Below are positions 34,251 through 42,989 of a stretch of 64,000 bases of DNA, piece by piece; within the stretch, counting starts at the first letter, position 1; every line of letters begins with the position of its first letter. A program made the translations under genes and the position numbers. Under the pieces are notes generated by a model that was given only the letters and a program-made list of their open reading frames with translations, was not told the origin of the DNA and made no database searches. Location of the stretch: NCBI RefSeq assembly GCF_007197885.1, contig NZ_VKKG01000004.1, positions 248,001-312,000 on the forward strand, read 5' to 3'. Source of the stretch: Tessaracoccus rhinocerotis (GTDB lineage Bacteria > Actinomycetota > Actinomycetes > Propionibacteriales > Propionibacteriaceae).

Positions 34251-34721
34251 ATGACGGACACCACTGACCCCACCACCCCACAGGTCGTCAACCGCGACCC
34301 GGCGACCACCGCCGCCGTGCGCGCACACGAGCGCATGGACAACCTCGCACAGCTCTACGACCGCGCCTTCCCCGCCCTCGCGGAGGTGCTCGGCCAGCAG
34401 GGCCTGGAGCACGGGGCACCCTTCGGGATGTACGGGCCCGTCGACGAGGGCGTCGTCGACATCGAGATCGGTTTCACCACGAGCGCGCCTGTGGAGCCCA
34501 GCGGCGACGTCGTGCCCGGGCAGCTTCCCGGCGGCGAGTACGCGACGATGACCCACGTCGGCCCCTACGACGGCCTGGGGGCCTCCTGGGAGGCGCTGGG
34601 CCAGTGGATCAAGGAGCAGGGGCGCACGTCCGGCCAGACGGTCTTCGAGGTCTACACCGACGATCCCGTCGGGTCGGACCCCGCGGCGCTGCGCACCGAC
34701 CTGTTCTGGTCGCTGGTGTGA
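34251..34721 (+). CDS. GyrI-like small-molecule-binding domain protein
   Basis: 156 aa. The SOUL/GyrI-like fold is suggested by LPGGEYATMTHVGPYDGLGASWEAL (in parts), the two-layer SHS2 repeat with GPVDEGVVDIEIGF, and a final TDLFWSLV. No HTH or AraC domain is attached, so it is a stand-alone effector-binding domain, probably cytosolic. GAGGAGG precedes the ATG. It converges on upp with one base between the stop codons. Confidence 0.75.
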   Translation: MTDTTDPTTPQVVNRDPATTAAVRAHERMDNLAQLYDRAFPALAEVLGQQGLEHGAPFGMYGPVDEGVVDIEIGFTTSAPVEPSGDVVPGQLPGGEYATMTHVGPYDGLGASWEALGQWIKEQGRTSGQTVFEVYTDDPVGSDPAALRTDLFWSLV

Positions 34722-34722
34722 G

Positions 34723-35364
34723 TCAGTCGGCCAGGCCGTAGAGGCGGTCTCCGGCGTCGCCGAGGCCGGGGACGATGTAGCCCTGGCCGTCCAGCTTCTC
34801 GTCGACGGCGGCGACCACCAGCGTGCACGGCACGTCCAGGTGCGCCAGCAGGTTCTTGAAGTTCTCGATGCCCTCGGGTGCCGCCAGCAGGCAGATGCAG
34901 GTGATGTCGTCCGCGCCGCGTCCCACGAGGAACTTGACGGCCTCGCCGAGTGAGCCGCCTGTGGCGAGCATCGGGTCCAGGACGTAGCACTGGCGCCCGG
35001 AGAGGTCCTGCGGGAGGCGTTCGGCGTAGGTGGCCGGCTGGAGCGTCTCCTCGTCGCGGATCATGCCGAGGAAGCCCACCTCGGCGGTGGGGACGAGCCG
35101 CAGCATGCCGTCGAGCATGCCCAGCCCGGCGCGCAGGATGGGAACCACGAGCGGCGCCGGGTCCATCAGGCGCGTGCCCACGGTGGGGGCCACGGGAGTC
35201 TCGATGCCGACGTCCTCGACGCGCACCCCGCGGGTGGCCTCGTAGGCGAGCAGGGTGACGAGCTCCTCCACGAGTCGACGGAAGGTGGGCTGTTCGGTGG
35301 TCCTGTCACGCAGCTTCGTGAGCTTGTGATCGACCAGGGGGTGCTTGATGACGCGAATCTCCAC
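34723..35364 (-). CDS. upp: Uracil phosphoribosyltransferase
   Basis: 213 aa, close to the 208 of E. coli. It makes UMP from uracil and [17 protein letters not shown] at the N-terminus and the PRPP loop [13 protein letters not shown] are diagnostic, with [13 protein letters not shown] and [16 protein letters not shown] near the end. Start GTG 35364; the longer frame to 35385 lacks family sequence. Confidence 0.95.
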   Translation of the reverse strand: MEIRVIKHPLVDHKLTKLRDRTTEQPTFRRLVEELVTLLAYEATRGVRVEDVGIETPVAPTVGTRLMDPAPLVVPILRAGLGMLDGMLRLVPTAEVGFLGMIRDEETLQPATYAERLPQDLSGRQCYVLDPMLATGGSLGEAVKFLVGRGADDITCICLLAAPEGIENFKNLLAHLDVPCTLVVAAVDEKLDGQGYIVPGLGDAGDRLYGLAD

Positions 35365-35482
35365 GACCCCACTTTGGCACATCACCGGATGGCGCGTTGA
35401 CCGGGTTGGGCATCCCGGGGCTGACTTGTTGGGTGTTGTCTGGAATCATGGGGGTGCACCGCCAGGAACAAGGGAGAACGAC

Positions 35483-36064
35483 GTGGACGTGTTCGACGAA
35501 GACGCAGAGCCGTTCGACCTCAAGGACGACGAGGAGTCGGACGAGGAGGATTCGGACGACTTCGAGGACGATGACCTCGAGGACGCCTCCGAGGAGGACG
35601 TCGACCTCGTCGTGGCCGCCTACCGTGAGGACGGCGAGCCGCAGGTGGTTCCGCTGGACTTCGAGCTGGCCAACGACCTCGACGAACTGATCCGCGAGCT
35701 CACGCGCCTCCCCGGCGACTCCGGGGCCGACGGCTTCGTGTCCGTGGCCGGCGAGTTCTTCGTGATCTGCCGCGTCCGGGGCCGCTCCGTGGAGGTGCTC
35801 CTCAGCGACGCCTCCGCCGGCAACGACTGGCCGATCGCCCGCGACGTCCTCGACTACCTCGGCGAGGACCTCCCGGACGAGGACGACGACTCCGCGCCCG
35901 TCGGTGACCTGGAGATGTTCTCCGCCAGCGGCCTGGGGGCCTTCGAGCTCGAGGCGATCGCCACCGACTACGACGAGGACTCCGATGAGCTGTTGGCGCA
36001 GATCGCGCACAAGCTGAAGATCTCCGAACAGTTCAACCGCGCCGTCGAGGCCTTCGACGCCTGA
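35483..36064 (+). CDS. TadA-associated acidic protein
   Basis: 193-aa protein of the actinobacterial family found directly upstream of tRNA adenosine deaminase. The first 45 residues are almost all Asp and Glu. The folded part (45-193) contains VVPLDFELANDLDELIREL, FVICRVRGRSVEVLLSDA and DWPIARDVLDYLG. Function is unknown; the tight linkage to tadA (1 bp between stop and next start) suggests a role with the deaminase. GTG 35483 has AGGGAGA upstream. Confidence 0.85.
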   Translation: MDVFDEDAEPFDLKDDEESDEEDSDDFEDDDLEDASEEDVDLVVAAYREDGEPQVVPLDFELANDLDELIRELTRLPGDSGADGFVSVAGEFFVICRVRGRSVEVLLSDASAGNDWPIARDVLDYLGEDLPDEDDDSAPVGDLEMFSASGLGAFELEAIATDYDEDSDELLAQIAHKLKISEQFNRAVEAFDA

Positions 36065-36065
36065 G

Positions 36066-36521
36066 GTGGCCACTCGCTGGGCGGCCCCTATGCGGCTCGC
36101 GATCGAACAGGCCAACCTGGCTCGTGGGCACGGCGACGTCCCCATCGGGGCGGTCGTGCTCGACGCCGACGGCTCGCTCCTGGCCGCCGCGGGCAACGAG
36201 CGCGAACTGACCGGAGATCCCACCGCGCACGCCGAGGTGGTGGCCATCCGACGCGCCGCCCAGGCGCTGGGGGAGTGGCGACTCGAGGACTGCACGCTCG
36301 TGGTCACCCTCGAGCCGTGCACCATGTGCGCAGGTGCAGTGGTCGCCTCCCGGGTCGGGCACCTGGTCTTCGGGGCCTTCGACGAGAAGGCCGGAGCGGT
36401 CTCCTCACTGTGGGACGTCGTGCGCGATCCCCGGCTCAACCACCGCCCGAAGGTCACCAGCGGGGTCCTCGCCGACGAGTGCGCCGCCCTGCTGCTGGAC
36501 TTCTTCGGCGACCGCCGCTGA
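36066..36521 (+). CDS. tadA: tRNA-specific adenosine deaminase
   Basis: 151-aa zinc cytidine-deaminase-fold enzyme converting A34 to inosine in tRNA-Arg(ACG). Zinc ligands are in HAE (HAEVVAIR) and PCTMC (TLEPCTMCAGA). GTG start, coupled to the acidic protein upstream. Its substrate tRNA-Arg(ACG) is in this window and is the integration target of the element at 14088. Confidence 0.94.
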   Translation: MATRWAAPMRLAIEQANLARGHGDVPIGAVVLDADGSLLAAAGNERELTGDPTAHAEVVAIRRAAQALGEWRLEDCTLVVTLEPCTMCAGAVVASRVGHLVFGAFDEKAGAVSSLWDVVRDPRLNHRPKVTSGVLADECAALLLDFFGDRR

Positions 36522-36527
36522 CCCAAG

Positions 36528-36557
36528 TTGGAGCCACGCGCCGCCATTCGTTAAAGT
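36528..36557 (+). promoter_or_regulatory. Promoter of tRNA-Ser(CGA)
   Basis: TTGGAG and TAAAGT with 18-bp spacing; the -10 ends 7 bp before the tRNA 5' end. Confidence 0.55.
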
Positions 36558-36564
36558 GGTCCAC

Positions 36565-36649
36565 GGTGACGTGTCTGAGCGGCCGAAAGTGCTCGCCTCG
36601 AAAGCGAGTGTGGGGCAACCCACCGAGGGTTCAAATCCCTCCGTCACCG
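36565..36649 (+). tRNA. tRNA-Ser(CGA)
   Basis: The acceptor stem GGTGACG pairs with CGTCACC. The anticodon stem CTCGC/GCGAG encloses CTCGAAA, giving anticodon CGA. The variable arm is long. The 3' CCA is encoded (36650-36652). Confidence 0.95.
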
Positions 36650-36655
36650 CCAACC

Positions 36656-36689
36656 GGACTCCCGGCCCACCAGGGCCGGGAGTCCTTTT
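36656..36689 (+). terminator. Terminator of tRNA-Ser(CGA)
   Basis: A 13-bp perfect stem, GGACTCCCGGCCC with its complement, has an ACCA loop and is followed by TTTT. Confidence 0.9.
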
Positions 36690-36717
36690 GCATCTGGTCG
36701 CCGCGCCGGGCCCAATC

Positions 36718-36816
36718 GTTGGTCGAGTAGGGCGCCCGGCGCCCGTGTCGAGACCTGTGCCGGGTGTGGTCTCGACACGCGCTGCTCGTTCCTCGCAGCG
36801 CTACTCGACCGGCGGG
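36718..36816. repeat. Palindromic dispersed-type repeat, copy 1
   Basis: Begins TTGGTCGAGTAGGGCGCC, continues with GTGTCGAGACC and its inverse GGTCTCGACACGC, and ends with GCTACTCGACC, the inverse of the start. The whole unit can fold into nested hairpins. Near-identical to copy 2. Confidence 0.8.
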
Positions 36817-36822
36817 AACCCT

Positions 36823-36901
36823 CGTTGGTCGAGTAGGGCGCCCTGCGCCCGTGTCGAGACCTCGCCGGGTGTGGTCTCGACACGCGTTGCCCGACCGGCG
36901 G
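36823..36901. repeat. Palindromic dispersed-type repeat, copy 2 (shorter)
   Basis: Same opening and GTGTCGAGACC/GGTCTCGACACGC core as copy 1, but the closing CTACTCGACC arm is missing. It abuts the 3' end of gnd and could act as its terminator. Confidence 0.8.
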
Positions 36902-36903
36902 AG

Positions 36904-38364
36904 TCAGTCCCACTGCTCCTCGACGCGGGGGTCCAGCTCCCAGCGGGTGTGGAACCGACCGGGCTTGTCGACGCGGCCGTAGGTGTGGGAGCCGAAGTAG
37001 TCGCGCTGGGACTGGACCAGCGCCGTGGGCAGCCGCTCGGAGCGCAGGCCGTCGTACCAGGCCAGGGAGGACCCGAACGCGGGCGCGGGGATCCCGGAGG
37101 TGGCCGACAGCGCCACGACGCCGCGCCAGGCCGGCAGGCAGCGGGCGATGCGCTCGCTGAACCAGCTGTCGCCCAGCAGGGACGGCAGGTCGGGGTGGGC
37201 GATGTAGGCGTCGGAGATGTAGTTCAGGAACCCGGCGCGGATGATGCAGCCGCCACGCCAGATGCGCGCCAGGGCGGCGTTGTCGATGTGCCACTGCTCG
37301 TCGATGCTGGCCTGCTGGATCTCGTCGAAGCCCTGCGCGTAGGCGGAGATCTTGGATGCCAGCAGTGCGTCCCGGATGGCGTCGACCAGCTCTGCCCGGT
37401 CGCCGGTGATGGGCTCCACGTGGGGGTCGACGTCGAGTTGGCTGATGACGCCGCGCTCGGCCTCGGCCCCGGACAGCGAGCGGGCGAACGTGGCCTCCGC
37501 GATCGCCGGGACGGGGATGCCGACGTCGAGTGCCGCCTTCACGGTCCAGGCGCCGGTGCCCTTCTGGGCGGCCCTGTCGGAGATGATGTCGACGAACGGG
37601 CGACCGGTCTCGGCGTCGGTGTGGCCCAGGATGTCGGTGGTGATGTCGATCAGGTAGGAGTCCAGTTCGGTCTCCTTCCACGAGGCGAACACGTCGCGGA
37701 TCTCCAGCACCTCCATGCCGAGCCCGCGGCGCATCAGGTCGTAGGCCTCGGCGATCAGCTGCATGTCGGCGTACTCGATGCCGTTGTGGACGGTCTTGAC
37801 GAAGTGCCCGGCACCGTCGGGGCCGATGTGGGTGCAGCACGGCTCGCCGTCCACCTGCGCGGCGATGGACTCCAGCATGGGGCCGATCCGCTCGTAGGAC
37901 TCCCGGCTGCCGCCGGGCATCATCGACGGCCCGGTCAGTGCACCCTCCTCGCCGCCCGAGATGCCCATGCCGACGAAGTGGATGCCGGTCTCGGCGAGGG
38001 CGGCGGCGCGCTCCTGGGTGTCGGTGAACAGGGTGTTTCCGCTGTCGATGATGATGTCGCCGGGCTCCATCGCCTCCTCGAGGCTCGCCACCGTCGAGTC
38101 GGTCGGGTTGCCGGCGGGCACGAGGATGATGGCCACGCGCGGGGACCTGAGTGCCGCCACGAACTCGGGCAGCGTCGCAGTGGGGACGAAGGTGCCCTCG
38201 TGGCCGTAGTTGGTGACCAGCTTGGCGACGTGCTCGTCGGAGAGGTCGTACGCCGCGACGGCGTGGCCGTGGCGTGCGAGGTTCCTCGCCAGCGAGGTGC
38301 CCATCACCCCGATCCCCACGATGCCGATGTCCGCGCTTGCTGGTTCCGGTGTCTGGAAGGTCAT
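36904..38364 (-). CDS. gnd: 6-phosphogluconate dehydrogenase (decarboxylating)
   Basis: 486 aa, long-form tetramer/dimer type. Oxidises and decarboxylates 6-phosphogluconate to ribulose 5-phosphate with NADP. GIVGIGVMGTSLARNLARHG is the nucleotide-binding site; GISGGEEGALTGPSMMPGG and GHFVKTVHNGIEY contain the catalytic Glu/Lys/His residues; WRGGCIIRAGFL, RDYFGSHTYGR near the C-terminus bind substrate. Start ATG 38364; the frame extends 16 residues further without family sequence. Confidence 0.95.
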   Translation of the reverse strand: MTFQTPEPASADIGIVGIGVMGTSLARNLARHGHAVAAYDLSDEHVAKLVTNYGHEGTFVPTATLPEFVAALRSPRVAIILVPAGNPTDSTVASLEEAMEPGDIIIDSGNTLFTDTQERAAALAETGIHFVGMGISGGEEGALTGPSMMPGGSRESYERIGPMLESIAAQVDGEPCCTHIGPDGAGHFVKTVHNGIEYADMQLIAEAYDLMRRGLGMEVLEIRDVFASWKETELDSYLIDITTDILGHTDAETGRPFVDIISDRAAQKGTGAWTVKAALDVGIPVPAIAEATFARSLSGAEAERGVISQLDVDPHVEPITGDRAELVDAIRDALLASKISAYAQGFDEIQQASIDEQWHIDNAALARIWRGGCIIRAGFLNYISDAYIAHPDLPSLLGDSWFSERIARCLPAWRGVVALSATSGIPAPAFGSSLAWYDGLRSERLPTALVQSQRDYFGSHTYGRVDKPGRFHTRWELDPRVEEQWD

Positions 38365-38418
38365 GCCCCCATTGTTGCGCGGCAACCCGGCGCGTGGGCC
38401 CGGGGAGAACACACTGGC

Positions 38419-38964
38419 TCAGGACTCCGTCGTCGCGGTGGCCGAGGGGGAGGGGGAGTCCGTCGGCTCGGGGCTGGGCGGCAGGCACACGGATCCACCC
38501 GAGGACACCTGGTAGATCTGCTCCGTCTCCGGGTCGGTCTCACCGCCGAAGTCGGAACCAAGGAGCACGTCCACGGTGCCATCGACTCTGTCGTCGTTCT
38601 CGAACGTCGCTCCCGTGAAGGAGGACATCACCAGGCGCTTGGCCGGGACGTTGACCTCGTTGCCCCGGATCACCGTTCCGGAGACCCGCTCGTCGGTGTT
38701 GCCCACCCGGATGACATTGAAGCCGAGGTCCTCGAGCCGCGACGCCTGACGCCGCGCCAGCCCGCTGGTGAAGCCGCCGTTGTAGACGCGCACTGACACG
38801 TCGGCGACGGTGACTGTGTCGGTGGTGACAGTCACGCACGGCGTCGGCTCAGGGGTGGGCAGCGGTGCGGTCAGGTTGCGCCAGCCCCAGAACGCGCCCC
38901 AGACGAGGAACGCGAGCAGCCCGAGCAGCAGCACGGGGGTGGCGATAAGTCGGAAAATGCGCAC
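38419..38964 (-). CDS. Membrane-anchored LytR C-terminal domain protein
   Basis: 181 aa. One N-terminal transmembrane helix (about 8-30) is followed by a Pro/Thr linker and a LytR_C domain with VRVYNGGFTSGLARRQASRL and GFNVIRVGN. The extracellular tail is Ser/Pro/Thr-rich. Such stand-alone LytR_C proteins in actinobacteria are linked to envelope integrity and may interact with LCP-type enzymes such as the one at 11988. Function here is inferred. Confidence 0.82.
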   Translation of the reverse strand: MRIFRLIATPVLLLGLLAFLVWGAFWGWRNLTAPLPTPEPTPCVTVTTDTVTVADVSVRVYNGGFTSGLARRQASRLEDLGFNVIRVGNTDERVSGTVIRGNEVNVPAKRLVMSSFTGATFENDDRVDGTVDVLLGSDFGGETDPETEQIYQVSSGGSVCLPPSPEPTDSPSPSATATTES

Positions 38965-39012
38965 GTCTTCGGGCTCAGTTCTGCTCGTCGTTTGTCATGG
39001 TCGCGCCCGAAC

Positions 39013-39318
39013 CTACCGACCCAGCTCCAGCACGCGGGCATGGAGGGTCTGCCGCTGCTGCAGCGCGGCCCTCAGCGCACGGTGCAGTCCGTCCTCGAGG
39101 TACAACTCGCCCTCGAAGGCGACGACGTGGGCGAACAGGTCACCGTAGAAGGTGGAGTCCTCCTCGAGGAGGGTCTCCAGGTCCAGGGTGCGCTTGGTGG
39201 TGGTCAGTTCATCGAGCCGGACCTGGTGCGGGGCGATGGCGGCCCACTGCTTCTGGCTGTAGCCGTGGTCCTGGTACGGGCGCCCCTCGCCCACTCGTTT
39301 GAAGATCACCTCCCACAC
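39013..39318 (-). CDS. Small conserved actinobacterial protein
   Basis: About 101 aa. Conserved-looking blocks are HVVAFEGELYLEDGLHRALRAAL and LTTTKRTLDLETLL (in parts). The DGLHRALRAAL segment resembles the ParB/sulfiredoxin-type nucleotide-binding motif, which would be a weak functional clue. The start is uncertain: GTG 39318 was preferred for the VWEVIFKRV beginning, and GTG codons at 39309 and 39291 are alternatives. It lies just upstream of, and divergent from, the HerA-like ATPase. Confidence 0.68.
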   Translation of the reverse strand: MWEVIFKRVGEGRPYQDHGYSQKQWAAIAPHQVRLDELTTTKRTLDLETLLEEDSTFYGDLFAHVVAFEGELYLEDGLHRALRAALQQRQTLHARVLELGR

Positions 39319-39377
39319 TTTAGCCGTGATCCCGCTTTGCCGGGGCTGCGACGCGGGCTTGTGGCAGGCTTTGGGGG

Positions 39378-40970
39378 GTGACAGAGCCCACAGCACACGA
39401 AGAAGTGATCAGCGCCGTCAAGGAGGGATACGCCTTCGAGGACGAGGCGGTCCAGCTCGGCGTCCTCGAGGCGGACGGTCCCGTGGTCGACGCCCCGGTC
39501 CGGATCCCGGTGTCCATGTTCAACCGGCACGGCCTCGTCGCCGGCGCCACCGGCACCGGCAAGACCGTCACCCTGCAGGTGATGGCCGAGGCGCTCAGCA
39601 ACGCCGGTGTGCCGGTGTTCCTGGCCGACATCAAGGGCGACCTGTCCGGCATGGCAACCCCCGGTGCGGGCGGGGAGAAACTACTGGCCCGCACGTCGGC
39701 CAACGGACAGCCCTGGGAGGCCCGGGCATTCCCGTGCGAGTTCTACGCACTGGGCGGGCAGGGGATCGGCGTCCCGCTGCGCGCCACCGTGACGGCGTTC
39801 GGGCCCATCCTGCTGTCCAAGGTGCTCGGACTGAACGAGGTGCAGGAGTCCTCCCTGGGCCTGGTGTTCTACTACGCGGACAGCAACGGCCTGCCCCTGC
39901 TGGACCTCAAGGACCTCACCGAGCTGCTGAAGTACCTCACCTCCGACGAGGGCAAGCCCGAGCTGAAGGGCATCGGGGGAGTCTCCAGCGCCACCGCGGG
40001 CGTGATCCTGCGCAACCTGCTGACGCTGCAGCAGCAGGGCGGGGACGTCTTCTTCGGCGAGCCAGAGTTCGACCCGAAGGAGCTGCTCCGGACCGCTCCC
40101 GACGGCCGCGGCGTCGTCTCCCTGCTGGAACTGCCCGACCTGGCCAGCCGGCCCGACCTGTTCTCCACGTTCCTGATGTGGCTGCTCGCCGACCTGTACC
40201 AGGACCTGCCGGAGGTGGGCGACGTCGAGCGCCCCAAACTGGTGTTCTTCTTCGACGAGGCGCACCTGCTGTTCAACGGTGCCTCCGACGCGTTCCTGCA
40301 GGCCATCACCCAGACGGTGCGGCTCATCCGCTCCAAGGGCGTCGGCGTGTTCTTCGTGACCCAGACCCCCAAGGACGTCCCCGCCGACGTGCTGGCCCAG
40401 CTGGGCAGCCGCGTGCAGCACCAGCTTCGCGCCCACACCCCGAACGCGGCGAAGGCCCTCAGGGCCACCGTCTCCACCTACCCCAGGTCCGGCTACGACC
40501 TCGAGCAGGTGCTGCAGCAGCTCGGAACCGGCGAGGCCGTCGTCACCGTGATGGATCCCGACGGCGCACCGACCCCGGTGGCGTGGACCCGGATCTGGGC
40601 TCCCGAGTCGACGATGGGACCCACCGACGCGGAGGCGCTGCGGGCCGGCGTCGCGCAGTCGCAGTTGATGGCGCGCTACGGGCAGGCGGTGGACAGGGAC
40701 TCGGCCCACGAGATGCTGATCCGCAAGGTCGAGGAGGGCGCCCGGGCCGCCGAGGAGCAGGCGCGGGCCGAGGCCGAGCGGCAGGAGGCCGAGGCTCGGC
40801 GCAAGGAGTCCGGCCCGACGTCGCGCTCCCGTTCCACCGGTCCCTCCCGCAGCCGCAAGGAGCCGGGCCTCGTCGAGCAGGTGACCGGTTCCACCGCCTT
40901 CAAGCAGTTCGCCCGCACGGCGGCCCGCGAGATCGTGCGCAGCCTCTTCGGCACCGGCCGCCGCCGGTAG
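39378..40970 (+). CDS. HerA-like P-loop ATPase (DUF853 family)
   Basis: 530-aa FtsK/HerA-superfamily ATPase. Walker A is GATGTGKT in GLVAGATGTGKTVTLQVM, Walker B is LVFFFDEAHLLF, and QTVRLIRSKGVGVFFVTQTP contains the sensor region. After residue 440 come a charged helix with many Glu/Arg/Ala residues and a basic Ser-rich tail. Family members are thought to act on DNA ends, but the chromosomal role of this type is poorly known. No NurA-like nuclease is adjacent. GTG start. Confidence 0.88.
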   Translation: MTEPTAHEEVISAVKEGYAFEDEAVQLGVLEADGPVVDAPVRIPVSMFNRHGLVAGATGTGKTVTLQVMAEALSNAGVPVFLADIKGDLSGMATPGAGGEKLLARTSANGQPWEARAFPCEFYALGGQGIGVPLRATVTAFGPILLSKVLGLNEVQESSLGLVFYYADSNGLPLLDLKDLTELLKYLTSDEGKPELKGIGGVSSATAGVILRNLLTLQQQGGDVFFGEPEFDPKELLRTAPDGRGVVSLLELPDLASRPDLFSTFLMWLLADLYQDLPEVGDVERPKLVFFFDEAHLLFNGASDAFLQAITQTVRLIRSKGVGVFFVTQTPKDVPADVLAQLGSRVQHQLRAHTPNAAKALRATVSTYPRSGYDLEQVLQQLGTGEAVVTVMDPDGAPTPVAWTRIWAPESTMGPTDAEALRAGVAQSQLMARYGQAVDRDSAHEMLIRKVEEGARAAEEQARAEAERQEAEARRKESGPTSRSRSTGPSRSRKEPGLVEQVTGSTAFKQFARTAAREIVRSLFGTGRRR

Positions 40971-40982
40971 CGCAGGGACGCA

Positions 40983-41015
40983 GAACGGGGCCGCGCAGAT
41001 CGCGCGGCCCCGTTC
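40983..41015. terminator. Bidirectional terminator hairpin
   Basis: A 14-bp stem, GAACGGGGCCGCGC and its complement, around an AGATC loop lies between the convergent ATPase and ABC-permease genes and can serve both. Confidence 0.8.
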
Positions 41016-41031
41016 TTCGTTGTGTCGCGAG

Positions 41032-41949
41032 CTACTTCATGGTGCCCTGGGACACCGAACCCTGCAGCTGGCGCTGGAACAGCACGTAGATGACGAGGAC
41101 GGGCACGACCGTGATGATCACGGCCGCGAACAGTGCACCGAAGTCGGTCGAGTAACCCATCTGGGACGCGAACCGCGCGATGCCCTGTGCCAGGACGTAC
41201 TTCGGCTCGGAGGAGTTCAGCGCCACCGGCAGGAGGTACTGGTTCCAGAGTCCGAGGAAGTTGAAGATCGCCACCGACGCGATGCCGGGCTTGGCCATCG
41301 GGAGCATGATCCGGAAGAAGGTCGTCCACTCGCCCGCGCCGTCCACCGCGGCCGCCTCGGCGATCTCGTCCGGCAGCGTCTTGAAGAACGCGTACAGGAA
41401 GAACACCGTGAACGGCAGTGCGAACGCCACGTAGGTCAGGATCAGTCCGGTGTGCGTGCCGAGCAGGCTCTGGCCGGGTGCCCAGGGCAGCGGCAGGGAC
41501 TGCAGGACCTTGTACAGCGGCACGATCGCCAGGAAGATCGGGAACGTCAGCCCCGCGAGCATCAGGTAGTAGATCAGCTGGCTGCCGGGGAACGAGTGGC
41601 GGGCCAGCACGTAGGCGCACATGGCGCCCAGCAGCATGACCAGCACCATCGCGATGCCGACGACCACGATCGTGTTCAGGAAGTACGTGCCGAAGTTGCC
41701 CTTGGTCCACGCGTTGACGTAGTTCTCGAAGATCCTGCCGTCGAGCAGTTCCTGCGGGAACGACAGCGCGGAGGCGAAGATCTCCGACGACGTCTTGAAC
41801 GACGTCATGAACGTCCAGATCAGGGGGCCGACGACGAGCAGGGCCCACACGACCAGGACCACGTGGGAGAAGGTCGCGAACGCCTTGTCCCCGGCGCTCC
41901 ACTTGACCGTGCGCTCCGACTGGAGGGGTGCCTTGGTGTCTGTGCTCAT
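41032..41949 (-). CDS. Sugar ABC transporter permease, MalG type
   Basis: 305-aa inner-membrane permease with six helices. The cytoplasmic EAA loop EIAEAAAVDGAGEWTTFFRIMLPMAKPG (in parts) docks the ATPase. Third gene of the importer operon; its ATG overlaps the stop of the preceding permease (TGATG). No ATPase gene is nearby, so a shared multi-sugar ATPase such as MsiK is likely. Confidence 0.92.
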   Translation of the reverse strand: MSTDTKAPLQSERTVKWSAGDKAFATFSHVVLVVWALLVVGPLIWTFMTSFKTSSEIFASALSFPQELLDGRIFENYVNAWTKGNFGTYFLNTIVVVGIAMVLVMLLGAMCAYVLARHSFPGSQLIYYLMLAGLTFPIFLAIVPLYKVLQSLPLPWAPGQSLLGTHTGLILTYVAFALPFTVFFLYAFFKTLPDEIAEAAAVDGAGEWTTFFRIMLPMAKPGIASVAIFNFLGLWNQYLLPVALNSSEPKYVLAQGIARFASQMGYSTDFGALFAAVIITVVPVLVIYVLFQRQLQGSVSQGTMK

Positions 41950-42989
41950 CAGTACTTCACCGTGTCCTTCCCGCCGGTGAGGCGATTGACGAGGAACACC
42001 ACGGCCGCGAAGGCCAGGGTGACACCAGCGAGGACGACGCCCATTGCGGACGCCCTGCCCCAGAGGTTGTTGCCGCCGAACGCGGTGTTGAACAGTTCCT
42101 GGCTCATGACGAGCGTGGTGAACTGCGGGCCGCCGCGCGGGTTCAGGGCGGACATGTAGATGAACGCGTCCATCGCCATGATGCCCATGTAGATGTAGGC
42201 GGTCTGGATGTTGTCACGGATCAGGGGGACGGTCACACGCACGGCGGTCACGAACCGGCCGGCGCCGTCGATGCGGACGGCCTCGTAGATCTCGGCCGGG
42301 ACGGCCTTGATCGCTGCGATGAACAGCAGCATGTAGAAGCCGACGAAGCCCCAGATGATGACGAACATCGACACCGGCATCGCGGTTCGGGCGTCGCCGA
42401 GCCAGGCGAAGTTCTCGAACTGCTCCAGACCGATTGCCGTCAGGATGCCGTTGACGAAGCCGGCGCTGGGGTCCAGCAGCAGGCGCCACATGAAGCCGAT
42501 GACGATGCCGGGGATCACGTACGGGAAGAAGGAGACCACCCGGTAGAAGCCGGCGCCCTTGATGCCGCGGACGTTTCCGTGGGAGGGACCGCCCATGGTG
42601 ATGACGATGGCCAGCACGAGGGCGAGGATGATGGTGATCAGGGGCAGGAAGATGGCGAGCAGGATGTTGTTGCCCAGTGCCTGCATGAACTTGGGGTCGT
42701 TGAAGAGGTAGATGTAGTTGTCGAACCAGACGTAGTCGGCCTGCGAGATGGGCTCGAAGCCGCGCCAGTTCGTGAACGAGTAGTGAACTGCCTGGATGAA
42801 CGGGTAGATCACGAGTCCGAGGTAGATGATCAGCGGCACGCCAAGGAAGACCGCCATGAAGCTGACCTTGTCGAACGTCCACCGACCTCCACGACGCCTC
42901 TTCGGCGGGTTCGCGGGGATGGGGCCCGCAGCCGGGGCGGCGGGGATGTCCCCGCCGCCCTCGACCTTGGTTGTCGACTCAGTTGTCAC
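41949..42989 (-). CDS. Sugar ABC transporter permease, MalF type
   Basis: 346 aa with a longer N-terminus, about six transmembrane helices and the EAA loop EIYEAVRIDGAGRFVTAVRVTVPLI (in parts). Its GTG overlaps the stop of the binding-protein gene (GTGA). It forms the heteromeric channel with the MalG-type protein. Confidence 0.92.
   Translation of the reverse strand: MTTESTTKVEGGGDIPAAPAAGPIPANPPKRRRGGRWTFDKVSFMAVFLGVPLIIYLGLVIYPFIQAVHYSFTNWRGFEPISQADYVWFDNYIYLFNDPKFMQALGNNILLAIFLPLITIILALVLAIVITMGGPSHGNVRGIKGAGFYRVVSFFPYVIPGIVIGFMWRLLLDPSAGFVNGILTAIGLEQFENFAWLGDARTAMPVSMFVIIWGFVGFYMLLFIAAIKAVPAEIYEAVRIDGAGRFVTAVRVTVPLIRDNIQTAYIYMGIMAMDAFIYMSALNPRGGPQFTTLVMSQELFNTAFGGNNLWGRASAMGVVLAGVTLAFAAVVFLVNRLTGGKDTVKY

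Noticed and set aside
36334..38796. 820-codon plus-strand open frame
   Set aside because: Runs through a tRNA, its terminator and repeats and is antisense to gnd.
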